Part shown: piece by piece, positions 48,360-58,212 of the stretch
How the letters are laid out: each line of letters opens with the position of its first letter
How positions within the stretch are numbered: position 1 is the stretch's first letter
Origin: Flammula alnicola
Taxonomy: Eukaryota > Basidiomycota > Agaricomycetes > Agaricales > Strophariaceae
Direction: 5' to 3'
DNA length: 64,000 bases
Assembly (NCBI GenBank): GCA_015499995.1
Contig: JADNRV010000187.1
Span: 32,680-96,679, forward strand
Made by a program: the position numbers and the translations under genes
The notes under the pieces: model-generated
Told to the model about the DNA's origin: nothing
The model's input: the letters and a program-made list of their open reading frames with translations, nothing else
Databases searched by the model: none

Positions 48360-49373
48360 CTAGACTTCGATTGGCCGTCCGGCAGCATCAAAATAGATTT
48401 CAATGCTATCGTTGTCGCTGCTGGATCCCCATCGGGGACAATTGGCCGTGACATGGCCTGGTGCATGGACGTGGCAACTGCGGCATACGTAACGTCGGCA
48501 GTCCCTCCTGACATGGTGGGTAGAACCACAAGAATAGCAGCGTCGGTGTGAATGCGTGCGACGTTGTGTGCCGACGATAGGGGACTGGGGAGCAGTGTGG
48601 TACGCCGAAGATCTAGTACGTCCGCTCCTGTCTGTGGAAGAGGAGCCGGAAGGGTCCGACCTCTCGACGATTATAGTTGGAACGAATTGTACGTGGGGTG
48701 TTCTTCGAAGGGTCCTGGGTCCATTGGGTACGTTTCCTCGCGCCGGGACAAAGGTCCTCCTGAGGGCAAACATAGCACCGAGCTGTCTGTGTATGCCATG
48801 CCAGACCGCGTTGTCGAAGGTGGTGTGGGCGTATGCACGGAGCCGTGTTATTTCTTCCTGAAGGGCGACAATGCTCGTTTGAGTTTGGTGGAGGATTTCG
48901 GTGTCATAGGCTAACAAGGTATGAGAGCGGGTCAGACACTGGACCTGAGCGTAGTCTTGCGCGGTGGTCACCCGACTGGTGTATTCTTCATAGGTGAACG
49001 TGACGTCGGTCCGATCAGTCCAGTTGGTCGCTTCTGGTGCGCCGGTGGTTCCCCAACCAGAGTAGTCGGGAGGAGTATCCCAACCGGAGTTATCGGGGTT
49101 CGGCTCGAGGGTCGGCATGGCGTCGTTTTCTGCTTCGGCTTCTACGGCATTGGGACCAGGCCCTTCGGGGCGATCAGCCGCATCGGTGTTGCTTCGTACC
49201 CTACTGAAGACCGTGTCTATTGCTGCACGGCGAGACTCGGGGGTGCTGGTGGTGCCAGAGGTGACGGAGTTGCCGTTAACCCGGTCTTGGGCGGAGTTGG
49301 AAGGGGCTTCTTCAAGGGAGAGGTCCTCAGTGCGGTCGATGAGCTGATCGATAATGTTAGAGGTGATAGACAT
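48360..49373 (-). CDS. Accessory ORF of the retroelement with two CCHC zinc knuckles
   Basis: An intact 337-residue ORF (MSITSNIIDQLIDRTEDLSL) located between pol and the 3' LTR, the place where env genes sit in some elements. The N-terminal half is acidic and low-complexity. The middle is helical (EILHQTQTSIVALQEEITRL). The C-terminus has CYSCGSTHHVRRDC (C-X2-C-X4-H-X4-C) and CRSCHVHAPGHVTANC (C-X2-C-X6-H-X4-C). Zinc knuckles bind nucleic acid in gag nucleocapsids; the element's own gag at 53782-54750 has a different single knuckle, so this is not a repeat of it. No signal peptide or membrane span is seen, so it is not an envelope protein. Its role is unknown; an RNA-binding or second gag-like function is inference. 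It ends 35 bp from the LTR. Confidence 0.8.
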   Translation of the reverse strand: MSITSNIIDQLIDRTEDLSLEEAPSNSAQDRVNGNSVTSGTTSTPESRRAAIDTVFSRVRSNTDAADRPEGPGPNAVEAEAENDAMPTLEPNPDNSGWDTPPDYSGWGTTGAPEATNWTDRTDVTFTYEEYTSRVTTAQDYAQVQCLTRSHTLLAYDTEILHQTQTSIVALQEEITRLRAYAHTTFDNAVWHGIHRQLGAMFALRRTFVPARGNVPNGPRTLRRTPHVQFVPTIIVERSDPSGSSSTDRSGRTRSSAYHTAPQSPIVGTQRRTHSHRRCYSCGSTHHVRRDCRRYVCRSCHVHAPGHVTANCPRWGSSSDNDSIEIYFDAAGRPIEV

Positions 49374-49520
49374 GTTGTGAATGGTTGGAATGAGATGGGG
49401 AGTTATGGTACAAAAGATACAATTTATATACTAAAGCCTCCTGGTCTGTGCGAGAGGAGGGCGGTGTTGTTTTGACTGGTTCTGAGTCGATTTACTGGGT
49501 GTGTTTCCGGAATGACTTGA

Positions 49521-50087
49521 CTAAGTCTTCGATCGATTTGTTGATTTTTCGGAGCAGTTGGAGTGTCGGTTCCGACTGACTCTTCTTGATAGGTCGGCGA
49601 CCAAAAATGAGTGGGGTCGGGTCCGGCGAGGCTGTGGAGAACTCGAAGAAGGTTCAGGTGAGTCAGTGATGACTCGGAGTGTCGAGAGTTGGGGCAGTGT
49701 GCGTGAAACTTGTAGTTTAGTGGGGATTCCTTGGTCGTTCAGGATTTCTTCTAGCTCTTGTCGTCTGTGTTCCATCCTCCTCGCGATCTCTCGTAGATTG
49801 TCCTCTTCCCTCTTCGCATCTCTCAATATGTCATTTGTTTCTCGTCGAATGGGGGTCCATCCTTCTTTGAATAAGGGTGGGCATCGCGTTGAATACGGTC
49901 TAGGTGGTGGCGATGACTGGGCTCGATGAACAGAAGGGATTCGAAAATAGAATGTCGGGATCCACATGTCGTATGAAATGGTGGCTGTGTTTGATTGTGC
50001 GGTAGGCTGTGAGCGTCTAAGTTTGACGTTTCTGGTAGGGCGGGAGGTGGACTCGTTGTTTGTAAGCCGTGAGGATTTCCTGTGCAT
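49521..50087 (-). CDS. Second extra ORF after pol, basic/coiled-coil
   Basis: A 188-codon ORF overlapping the end of the chromodomain ORF in another frame. It is rich in Arg, Ser, Pro and Thr and contains a predicted helical or coiled-coil section (DILRDAKREEDNLREIARRM, then HRRQELEEILNDQGIP). No known domain is recognised. The overlap (71 bp) would fit reinitiation or frameshifting, or the ORF may be a displaced pol C-terminus given the frame breaks nearby. Confidence 0.5.
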   Translation of the reverse strand: MHRKSSRLTNNESTSRPTRNVKLRRSQPTAQSNTATISYDMWIPTFYFRIPSVHRAQSSPPPRPYSTRCPPLFKEGWTPIRRETNDILRDAKREEDNLREIARRMEHRRQELEEILNDQGIPTKLQVSRTLPQLSTLRVITDSPEPSSSSPQPRRTRPHSFLVADLSRRVSRNRHSNCSEKSTNRSKT

Positions 50088-53000
50088 TTGTAAGCCCGCT
50101 TTCGTTTTCCCAATTGGCTTCTTCGACCGAATAGCCTTTCCATTTGATGAGGAATCGGTATCGGCCGTTTCGGAGTTTCTCGTGGTTCAGGATTGAGTCG
50201 ACTTCGTATTCTTCTTCTCCGTCGATGAGATCCGGAGGAGGTTGTGTGAAATTCTTCCCATGAATCTCATTTTCCACATAAGGCATTAAGAGGACGCATG
50301 AAAGACGTCGTGAATTCTCCAGTGTTTCGGGAGCTGGAGTCGATAGGTTAGGGGTCCCAGAACGTCTTTGATCAAAAATGGTCCTTCCCGTTTAGGTGCC
50401 ATCTTTTTGTTGTAACGCGTCTTGAGATTTCGTGAATCCAACCAGACTCTTTGTCCTTTCTTGAAGGGGGCGAATCTCGATTGGCGACGTTCGGCTATCC
50501 TTGCTCGGGCTAGTTCATGTGCCGCAAGTGCTTCTTCTCGATCTTTGATTAACTGCTTCATTCGGTTTTCAACGGCAGGAAATTTCGTGTTTTCGAATGA
50601 GGTGGGAACGGAGATTGGTGAATACCCCATTTGTAGTTCAAACGGGGTTCTCTGCCTGTCCGCATGTCGCCGATCATTGTGCGTGAATTCCAAAGTGCTG
50701 ATGGAGTCGAGCCAGGTGTCTGGATTTGATGAGCAGTATATGGAGATATATGCTTCGATTTCTTGGTTAAGACGTTCCGTAGCACCATCCGACTGCGGGT
50801 GATAGGCGGTGGTCAATTTGGATTTGATGCCAAGGAGCTTCAGAAGCTCTCGGAAGGCTTTTGCCGCAAATTGAGGGCCACGGTCAGACCTGAGGCTGTC
50901 AGGTAGTCCGAATCTTTTGTATAGATTGTCCAAAAGTAGGCGTCCGGTCTCTTCTTGCGTGACCGAAGTAGAGCAAGGAATGGTAATCACCCCCCCTGTA
51001 AGACCATGGTCGACCACGACCAGTACCGCATCTTTTCCGTTGATCTCGGGTAGTCCAGTGATGAAATCCATCGTTGGATCGGCAAAGGGTCGTTTCGAGT
51101 GAGCGGTTTCCTGTGCTATTAATGCCGGGTGTGACGGATTTCTGTTGATCTTGAATTGTTGGCAGATTCCGCATCCTTTTACGTAGGATTTCACGAAGGT
51201 TCGCATACCGGGCCACCAGTAATGTTCCTGAATAGCATTATATGTTTCCAGTTCACCCGGGTGTCCGGCTGTCAGCGGTTTGTGATATTTTTCCACGATT
51301 TCGCGTCGCAGTGATTGACTATTAGGGATATAGTTTTTCCCTTTATAGAACAACAATCGTTTTCCATCGTGTTCAGCAGTGGTCCAGTCCTCTAGTCGTT
51401 TTCGTAGGTGCCGTGGTCCATCATCCAGTAGCATTCTGAGCGCTTCTGCTGCTTCGGTGTCGAGGTTTGGAGAATTGGCAATCTTTTCTTGCAATTCGAG
51501 GTCTATGAGGTTTACGAAGAGTCCTTCGGGCAAGAGCGTCATGTCGTCGTTATCTGTATCATCATCTGGGATATGGTCTGGCCGTCGGGATAGTGCGTCG
51601 GATTGGATCATTTTGCTTCCTGCTTGGTGAACCAGTTTGACGTCATATTCTGACAGGAACAGAGACCAGCGCGCTTGTCGTCTGTTCAGTTTCTGGGCAG
51701 AACGGAAGTAGGTCAGGTTCTTGTGGTCCGATAGGATAGTCGTCGTGAATGGTGATCCTTGGATGTAGTGTCTCCACTCTTGCATTGCTCGGATGATTGC
51801 CAGGAGCTCTCTGTCATAGATTTCATAGTTCCGTTCGGCCGGTGAAAAGGTCTTCGAGATGAATGCACAAGGGTGTCTGGAGCCGTTCGTGTCCAACTGT
51901 GACAGCACGGCACCAGATGCGTATTTCGAAGCGTCGCATTCTATCTGGAATGGTTTGGTCGTATCTGGCATTAGGAGTACGGGTTCTTCAGTGAAGCGCC
52001 TCTTCAGGGTGTCAAAGGCTTTTTGCGCGGTGTCTGTCCATTCAAAGGGTTGGTCTTTCTTTAATAACTCGTTCATGGAACGGGCTATTTCTGAATAGGC
52101 TCTGATGAATTTCCGATAGAAGTTTCCGAATCCAAGGAACGATCGAACTTGTTTGAGCGTTTTCGGTACTGGCCAGTCCGCGATGCCTTTGAGTTTGGCA
52201 GAGTCCATCCTAATTCGTCCTTCCTCAATGATCATGCCTAGGTACTCCATGGTTGGCAGTTCGAAGAAGCACTTTTCAGGTTTCAAAAGAGGTCGTTCTT
52301 TCTGAGTCGTTGTAAGACTCGTCTGGTGTACTCTTTGAGCCGTTCTTTGCTTTTGAAAAAAGCAGGATGTCGTCCATGTAGATAATTATCCAATGTTCGA
52401 CTTGGGTGTCGGCGGTCATATCTTTGAACATGTCGTCCATCATGGATTGGAAGGTCGCCGGTGAGTTGCACATCCCAAAGAACATAACAGTGGGTTCGAA
52501 TAGTCCTTTGTTTGTCTTGAACGCCGCTTTCCATTGGTCTCCGTCTCGGATCCGAATGTTATTGTAGCCCCAACGCACATCTAGTTTCGTGAAGTACTTG
52601 GCCCTTTGAGCTTGTCCATAAGTTCGGGAATGAGGGGTAGTGGATAGGCATTTTTGATCGTCCATTCGTTTAGAAACCGATAATCTTGACAGGGTCTCAG
52701 GGATCCGTCCTTCTTCGAGGTGAAAAAGAAGGGTGACGCCATAGGTGAGGTCGAGGGTCGGATATAGCCTTTGTCGAGGTTTTCCTTCAGAAATTCGTTC
52801 AGCTTTACTTCTTCGACAGGTGACAAGGCGTAGGTTTTGAACGATTTTGGTTCAAAGCCTTCCTTCATCTCGATCTTGTGGTCCCAAGGTCGAGATTCAG
52901 GGAAGCGAGCTGCCGCTTGTTTGTCGAAGATGTCCAAGTATTCGTGGTATTCTGCCGGTATCATTTCTTCCAGTGTTTTCTCTTCTTTTGGTTTTTCTTG

Positions 53001-53813
53001 GGCGAAGGCGAAGGTTTGCGCTTGGGTTGTTTTGGCATTGATCCAAGTTTCCTTTGTTTCTTTGGTAAGTTCGCCGCTGATGAAAGAAATTACCAGGTCA
53101 TCCGTGGTGTCCGTCTCTGTGCAGAGTTCGTCTGAGGTTACCTCGACAGTCCTCTTCAATACGGGAGTAAACTCCGTACGTGGGGCTCCTGTCAGGTTCT
53201 GGATCGGTCCTCAGTTCGTCAAGATGTAGGTCCATTTCGTCCGACGAAGTGGTGAAACCCCTTCGTGGTTCCTTTGCTGGTTCGGTCCTAAGAAGTCGAA
53301 TGAATACATCCCTGAATTTGCGAAGGGAGTTCTTAATCTTTCTCTCCAGGTCAGAGTTCCCAGTTCCCAGTCAATGTTCGGGTTTTGTCTTCGAAGCCAA
53401 GGGAAGCCCAGAATAATCTTCTGCTTCCCGAGGCCGGTGACTAAAAGTCGGGTCGGGTCCGTTCTTCCGTTGATGGTGAGGTCGATGATGACATAGTATG
53501 ATATCATTCCTTCCTTATTAGGTGTTCCGTCCACGTTCTTGGCTTTGATCGGTCTCCAAAGCCGTCGTAGTTTCAGTCCAAGAGAGTTCGCAAACTGCTG
53601 GTGGATGAATTGTCCGCCAGCGCCCGAGTCCAAGAGGGCGGTGGTTCCAACGATTGTTCTACCGTTCTGACTTTCGCACGAGAGAGAGCATGGTAATTGC
53701 ATGGTTGATTCTCGATCTCGGCTACTAATACAGAGTGAATAGAAAGATAGGGAGAGACTGACGTTGGGCGGCGTCTCCCTATTAAAAACCCTCGCGTCCT
53801 TCAGCCAAGTCAT
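50017..53813 (-). CDS. Gypsy pol: protease, reverse transcriptase, RNase H, integrase, chromodomain (frame-broken)
   Basis: Protease has [17 protein letters not shown]. Reverse transcriptase has [38 protein letters not shown] and [10 protein letters not shown]. RNase H has [18 protein letters not shown] and [19 protein letters not shown]. Integrase shows [19 protein letters not shown]...GCGICQQF, then [21 protein letters not shown] and [18 protein letters not shown]. The chromodomain is [20 protein letters not shown] followed by [13 protein letters not shown]. Protease overlaps the gag end by about 30 bp in a different frame, as expected for programmed frameshifting. Beyond that, the frame changes near 52595, 52355, 52285 and 50300, and there is a TGA at 53211-53213. 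As given, pol would not yield a full polyprotein. Confidence 0.9.
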
Positions 53814-54750
53814 CTAGGCAGGCATCTTTCTCTTCGGTATCCAATTCCTCGATGAGCGAACGGATGTGGGCACTGGTCTGCCTACCAGTGAGTTTCTTCT
53901 TCGGTGGGTCATATCGTTTTTGTTGGTTCGTCGGGTTCTGTCTCCCCTTCTTTTTCGGGCAGTCGCGCGCCATGTGGCCGGGTTCCCTGCAGTAGAAGCA
54001 GGATCCTGTTCTGAGGAGTTCCTTTCGTTCGTCGGTCGTCATCGCGTCGACGTCCATCGCATCAGGATCACGCGGTCGGTACGAGAATGGGCGTCTCGTG
54101 GGTTTCGGTTCGTATCTCGGCTTCTGATACCCAGAGTTCTGTCTGGCGTATCTCTTCTCGATTGTGTCGGCGATCTTCATGTTCGTTTCACGGTCTTTCG
54201 CTTTGTCGTACCATCCTTGGAGAGTAGTTGGTCGGGTCTCGAGACGCATGACTTCTTTCAACAACTCTGTCCTAAGGGATTTTCGGAACAGGTCGATTAA
54301 AATCGACGGGTCAGAGATCCCAGTCTTCTTGACCAGGATCTTGAAGTTCGTGATGTGCTCTTCTAAGGGTGCCTTCCCTTGTCGGATCGCATATAACTGT
54401 TCGAGGGAGTTACCCTTCAGGTCGGTGATCTCGTAGTCTTTGTCAAGTTGGTCAATAAAGGCATCCCAGGTTCCAAGGTCTAGCACCGCATTGGTTGCTG
54501 GAGTCGTTCCAACCGCGGGAGCGGCGGCAGTATAGTGGGAGTCATAGAACTCTTCGGCCCAATTAGATGAGGCTTCTCCTCTCATGAAGGAGAGAACGAA
54601 GACGATCTTCTTCTCGTCTGTGTCGTAGATGGCGGAATTGATCTTTAGGTAAAGCATCACCGTCTTCTTCCAAGAGGCATATTTTTCAATATCGCCATCA
54701 AAGTCCTGGGGTCGGTTCAAGTTTATTTCTTTCGGGGTAGGATTAGCCAT
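53782..54750 (-). CDS. Gypsy Gag with CCHC knuckle
   Basis: A 322-residue ORF, starting MANPTPKEINLNRPQDFDGD. The capsid-like region includes YASWKKTVMLYLKINSAIYD and the typical retrotransposon-gag stretch AFIDQLDKDYEITDLKGNSL followed by EQLYAIRQGKAPLEEHITNF. The nucleocapsid has CFYCREPGHMARDC (C-X2-C-X4-H-X4-C) with basic flanks. It forms the particle that packages the element RNA. The frame is intact. The stop lies inside the start of the protease frame. Confidence 0.93.
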   Translation of the reverse strand: MANPTPKEINLNRPQDFDGDIEKYASWKKTVMLYLKINSAIYDTDEKKIVFVLSFMRGEASSNWAEEFYDSHYTAAAPAVGTTPATNAVLDLGTWDAFIDQLDKDYEITDLKGNSLEQLYAIRQGKAPLEEHITNFKILVKKTGISDPSILIDLFRKSLRTELLKEVMRLETRPTTLQGWYDKAKDRETNMKIADTIEKRYARQNSGYQKPRYEPKPTRRPFSYRPRDPDAMDVDAMTTDERKELLRTGSCFYCREPGHMARDCPKKKGRQNPTNQQKRYDPPKKKLTGRQTSAHIRSLIEELDTEEKDACLDDLAEGREGF

Positions 54751-55274
54751 GGGTGGAGCGGTCTGTTGACCTGGGGGTTCGGGGGAAATGGAGGTGGAGG
54801 TGGAGGTGGACCTTGCGGTTGTCTCGAAGGCTGTCGCCCTGGTGGTGGGGAGAGTTCTTCTGAAGAACTAGGAGGGTCAGGAGGAGGTTCTGAAGGCGCG
54901 TGGTGGTCGTGGAGACCTTCGTCTTCGAGATCGAGAAGGAGGGAAGTTGGACGGGAGTTCTGGATCTGGAAGAGGTGAAAAAGCTAGCGGATAGTGGATC
55001 TGCCGCTTCTTCTAGGGTTTCGGTGGGCTCACGGGATGGGACGCTGGGGGTAGATGGTTCAGGTTCGGGAGTGGCTGCGACAAGGATTTGTTCTCGGGTA
55101 GTCGATCTGGTTACTCGTGACCTAGCCTGCGAAGCTACTGTCGGTCGAGTTACTGAGGGTTTCGGAGGCGTTGTGCAGTCTCGGACTCCGAGGAGTCCTA
55201 CTGCGACGAGTGTCGAGGTTCGAAGGGTAGTCGTCCACTAGATAGTGGTGGAAAGGAGTAGCAGCTAGTTCTTT
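54751..55274 (-). other. Leader between 5' LTR and gag
   Basis: 524 bp downstream of the 5' LTR on the minus strand. It is GC- and CT-rich and can encode Ser/Pro-rich stretches, but no single frame stays open from an ATG into gag. No tRNA primer-binding site of the usual TGG-start type is obvious next to the LTR, so priming may follow another route. Confidence 0.5.
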
Positions 55275-55774
55275 TGTTACGACTAGCAAGAAACAACGTG
55301 ATTGCGACGTCGAAGTCAAGCAACCAGTGATTCCAAAGTCGTGTCAAGAAGTGCTGGAATCGGACCGTTCGCACTTAGAGGCTCAGACGAGCTTAAGTGA
55401 TCGTGTCTAGAGGCTCGACGAGCTTAGACGTTCGTGGCGAGGAGAGAGGCAAGACAAGAAGTCTAGATTCTCAAGAACTAGCTAAAGTACATCGTTGCGT
55501 GTCTACGATATTTATACTAGCTTTGAGTGTGCACAGACCATGATAAAGTGACTCCTTTAGAGTCGTCAGAATGGAGTCAGGAATATGAAGGAGTCAGAAT
55601 GGAGAGAAGAGAGTCCTCTCGACGATAATAGTGTCGTCGAGGATGCATAACTATGGAAACTATAAATAGTCCGGAACCGGGAAGGTACTCATACTAAAAT
55701 AGAAAGTGTCCAGTATAGCTGGCGTACATCTAAGCGCGGGTGAAGATAAGATAAGAAATGAAATGGTCGTAACA
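55275..55774. repeat. Right LTR (5' LTR of the element)
   Basis: 500 bp, starting TGTTACGACTAGC and ending TGGTCGTAACA, colinear with the left copy. It lacks about 18 bp of the GATAAG-rich segment. The ATG of the neighbouring + strand ORF begins at the next base. Confidence 0.95.
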
Positions 55775-56488
55775 ATGTCCGCTCCAGCACCTACGGCCGC
55801 TACCGGCAAACTTTCCGTCGTTACCCAAGTCCCCTTGAACGATACACCCAAGACTCCTATTGTCACTATTCCTAAGACTTCTGTACCTTCTTCTATCCCT
55901 AATGATCTTCCTACCCTGCCTCTTGTTGAGCCTAACGCCGAAATCTCCGATCTCATGGAAATCGATGCCATCATCCCATACAAGAAACCGCTCACCCTTA
56001 CCGAAGCACACCCCCATCTCACACGGCGCTCGCGTATTACTTTCGAACTCTTCGACCCTTACCTCAAACGCTCCCACGGATTCCACGTTGGACAGGTCGC
56101 TATGTTTATTGTTACCGACACTCGCCTTCGCCGCGGACGACTTACTCAAGGAATGATCCCCGCTGCGTATGTAACTTGGGCGTCTATCTTTAACGCTTCC
56201 AGTGATGACATCAAATTCACCCTCTTCGATTTTTCTACTAAACTCCCTATTGTCTCCGGAAACGAACCAACCCTGGCAGCCTTCGAAATCGATCCCGAAC
56301 TTGTGTACCCTACTGAAGTACAGGACTCCACTCGCGATGACCCACGCAAAGACTTACGCCGTCGCAAGGATCCCCGACCTTCATCTAGCTCCCGCGCTGT
56401 CGTCCGATCCAATCATTCTATTTCGGCTCGCACACGTTCTGATCCTATCACCTCGGCTCATCGCGGCAAGTCCGGCACACGCAACTAA
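55775..56488 (+). CDS. Uncharacterised ORF abutting the LTR, probably retroelement-derived
   Basis: A 237-residue ORF from ATG at 55775 (MSAPAPTAATGKLSVVTQVP) to TAA at 56486-56488. The N-terminus is Pro/Thr-rich. The centre looks folded (LTRRSRITFELFDPYLKRSH, then GFHVGQVAMFIVTDTRLRRG and AAYVTWASIFNASSDDIKFT). The tail is basic and Arg/Ser-rich. I do not recognise the family. The frame stays open upstream through the last 69 bp of the LTR, so an LTR-initiated transcript could use it. A purine-rich tract and an LTR-like sequence follow 47 bp after the stop, which suggests it is the last ORF of another element. A host gene with the LTR in its promoter is the alternative. Confidence 0.6.
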   Translation: MSAPAPTAATGKLSVVTQVPLNDTPKTPIVTIPKTSVPSSIPNDLPTLPLVEPNAEISDLMEIDAIIPYKKPLTLTEAHPHLTRRSRITFELFDPYLKRSHGFHVGQVAMFIVTDTRLRRGRLTQGMIPAAYVTWASIFNASSDDIKFTLFDFSTKLPIVSGNEPTLAAFEIDPELVYPTEVQDSTRDDPRKDLRRRKDPRPSSSSRAVVRSNHSISARTRSDPITSAHRGKSGTRN

Positions 56489-56535
56489 TCTCTCATGGAA
56501 TCTGTGGCCTTCTTACAGACGGCCAGGAGGGCGTA

Positions 56536-57045
56536 TGTAACAAATACCATCACGCATCACGTACCACGCACCACCACGCATCACGTATCACGTACCTTAT
56601 GATTATCTGCCTGTTCCCGCGATCCTTGTATCTTATCTTATCTTCGTAAGCCCCTATTTGTTTCATTAACTACTTGTATATAGCTTCGTTCAACTGCCCA
56701 AGGCTCCGTATTTACTTACTATTCTCTGACTCGCTATTATGACTATATCTCTTATTATTTGACTCCTCTTTTGACTCCTTTATCGTCACCCTATGATTTG
56801 TTTTGACTCCCTAATCCCTTGTAAAATGACTTACTCCATACCTACCTATAACGCGTCCGTCTTCTCGTCTCCGGACTCCATTTTATTACCTGACTCGTGT
56901 ACTCTTAGCTTAGTATAAATAGTCGACCATTTGTACAGGACAAGACAGTCAATCACACAGTTTTAACCTGTTCATTTGATTCTCGCGCTATCTACATCCG
57001 AACTTTCAGTGACTCCCACGCCTCTGAAAGCTCCCAATTGTCACA
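56536..57045 (+). repeat. Probable LTR of a second element
   Basis: About 510 bp starting TGTAACAAATACC and ending CAATTGTCACA, giving imperfect terminal inverted repeats (TGTAACAAAT versus TGTGACAATT). It is preceded by a purine-rich AGGAGGG. It has a TATAAATAGTC sequence about 380 bp in, a position similar to that in the first element's LTR, but the sequence is otherwise different. CACGCATCACGTA direct repeats lie near its left end. No second copy is in the window, so the boundaries are inferred. Confidence 0.5.
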
Positions 57046-58212
57046 GGTACAGTGCGCGTGAAATCGGATCGCCTCCCGACTCAGAACTGCCAGCCGTCGC
57101 CAGCGTTGCGTCACATCTGCTGCCACCTGTGAGGATTTCAGTCAAATTCCAGCTCAACCTGAATTATTGCTTTCCAGCCCATCAAATGATATTAGAAACC
57201 CTTTCCTTTACTCGATATGTTGGTGGGCACAAGTGAAAGATTGTCGGGTTGGAGAATATTCGACTGCGAATTGGCGTCCCAATAATATTCAGTCCTCCAT
57301 GTCGACGCCCACGAATAGAATTATGTGCCGGACGAGTCGGGCGCCGCATTACTTCATGTTCATGCGTAGATACTCAGTCCTTCGTCGCAAAGTCAATGAT
57401 GATCTTCTGCTTCTTGCAAGCTGGAAAGGAGTCGACTGGAAGGGATGAACTAGGATGAGCGCCGCAGAAAGGGGATATACGCGCGTGAAACGAAGTATCA
57501 CGGGCACTACGTAATTCCATATGATATGCCCATATATGATACAGTATGACGCATCGACCTGGGCACCATCGAACCCCCAGAGGCCGCATCGTAAGGAGTC
57601 ACTATTGAATTGATTGCCTGGATTCGAAGATGTAGTCCAGCCTGTACCGTCAGAGAGCGAGGATCAGAGGATCTACGTCCTAACAGCGTTAAGTAGAAAC
57701 AAGACAGTGCAAGCCCAGGAAGCAGCAGCTGACTGAGGTTGTCATTTGTGGACCTTTCAAGTTCGAGACCTCTCGGGAGTCGAGACCTACTACTTACTAG
57801 TACGCAGTTGGCCAACATTTAAGACTAGCGAAGACAAGGGCCTGCCCAATGAGCCCGTCCTTTAAATTGTTAGGCCCGGTTGAGACCCGGACGAGAAAGA
57901 GACCATTTTGTCCTGGCATTGGCGGATATCCTCCCGCTACAAAATTGAACTTCGAATTCAATAATGAAGGCAAATAAAAAAAGGCTTCATGTCATGGAGG
58001 AGACACAAATGGCTTGCCATCGTGTCGAGACTTACCGATATCGTGTATGGACCCCCTGACAACTCGATCGTGAATGATCCGAAGCAGTGTAAAGGAAAGA
58101 GAAGCCAGCCATGACTGGTCTGACCATCGATCATTAATCAATGATCTTCAGTCTTTCTAAATGCTCTCACATTTGAAAACTTGATTTTTCTTTACTTCCT
58201 CACGACAAGACG
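57046..58212. other. Intergenic, nothing recognised
   Basis: Short ORFs only, none with recognisable motifs or convincing splice partners. The right part is the promoter and leader of the arrestin gene, with a CT-rich stretch just before 58213. Confidence 0.5.

Larger units (their letters stand above)
47808..55774 (-). mobile_element. Ty3/gypsy LTR retrotransposon with chromodomain and extra 3' ORFs
   Basis: An element of about 8 kb bounded by two LTRs (47808-48325 and 55275-55774) that both read TGTTACGACT...GTCGTAACA on the + strand. Coding is on the minus strand, in the order gag, protease, reverse transcriptase, RNase H, integrase, chromodomain, then two further ORFs. The integrase after RNase H and the C-terminal chromodomain place it among Ty3/gypsy chromoviruses. 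No matching 5-bp target duplication is seen (CCAGT on the left, ATGTC on the right). LTRs differ at roughly twenty positions by eye plus an 18-bp length difference, so the insertion is not very recent. pol has several frame breaks and a stop. Confidence 0.93.

Noticed and set aside
48921..49475. 184-codon + strand ORF
   Set aside because: Antisense to the zinc-knuckle ORF, without motifs or its own promoter context.
55706..55774. Start of the 55775 ORF inside the LTR
   Set aside because: The upstream open part begins with GTG and lies in LTR sequence; the first ATG in frame near the conserved part is 55775 (an ATG at 55757 in the LTR is possible but less likely).
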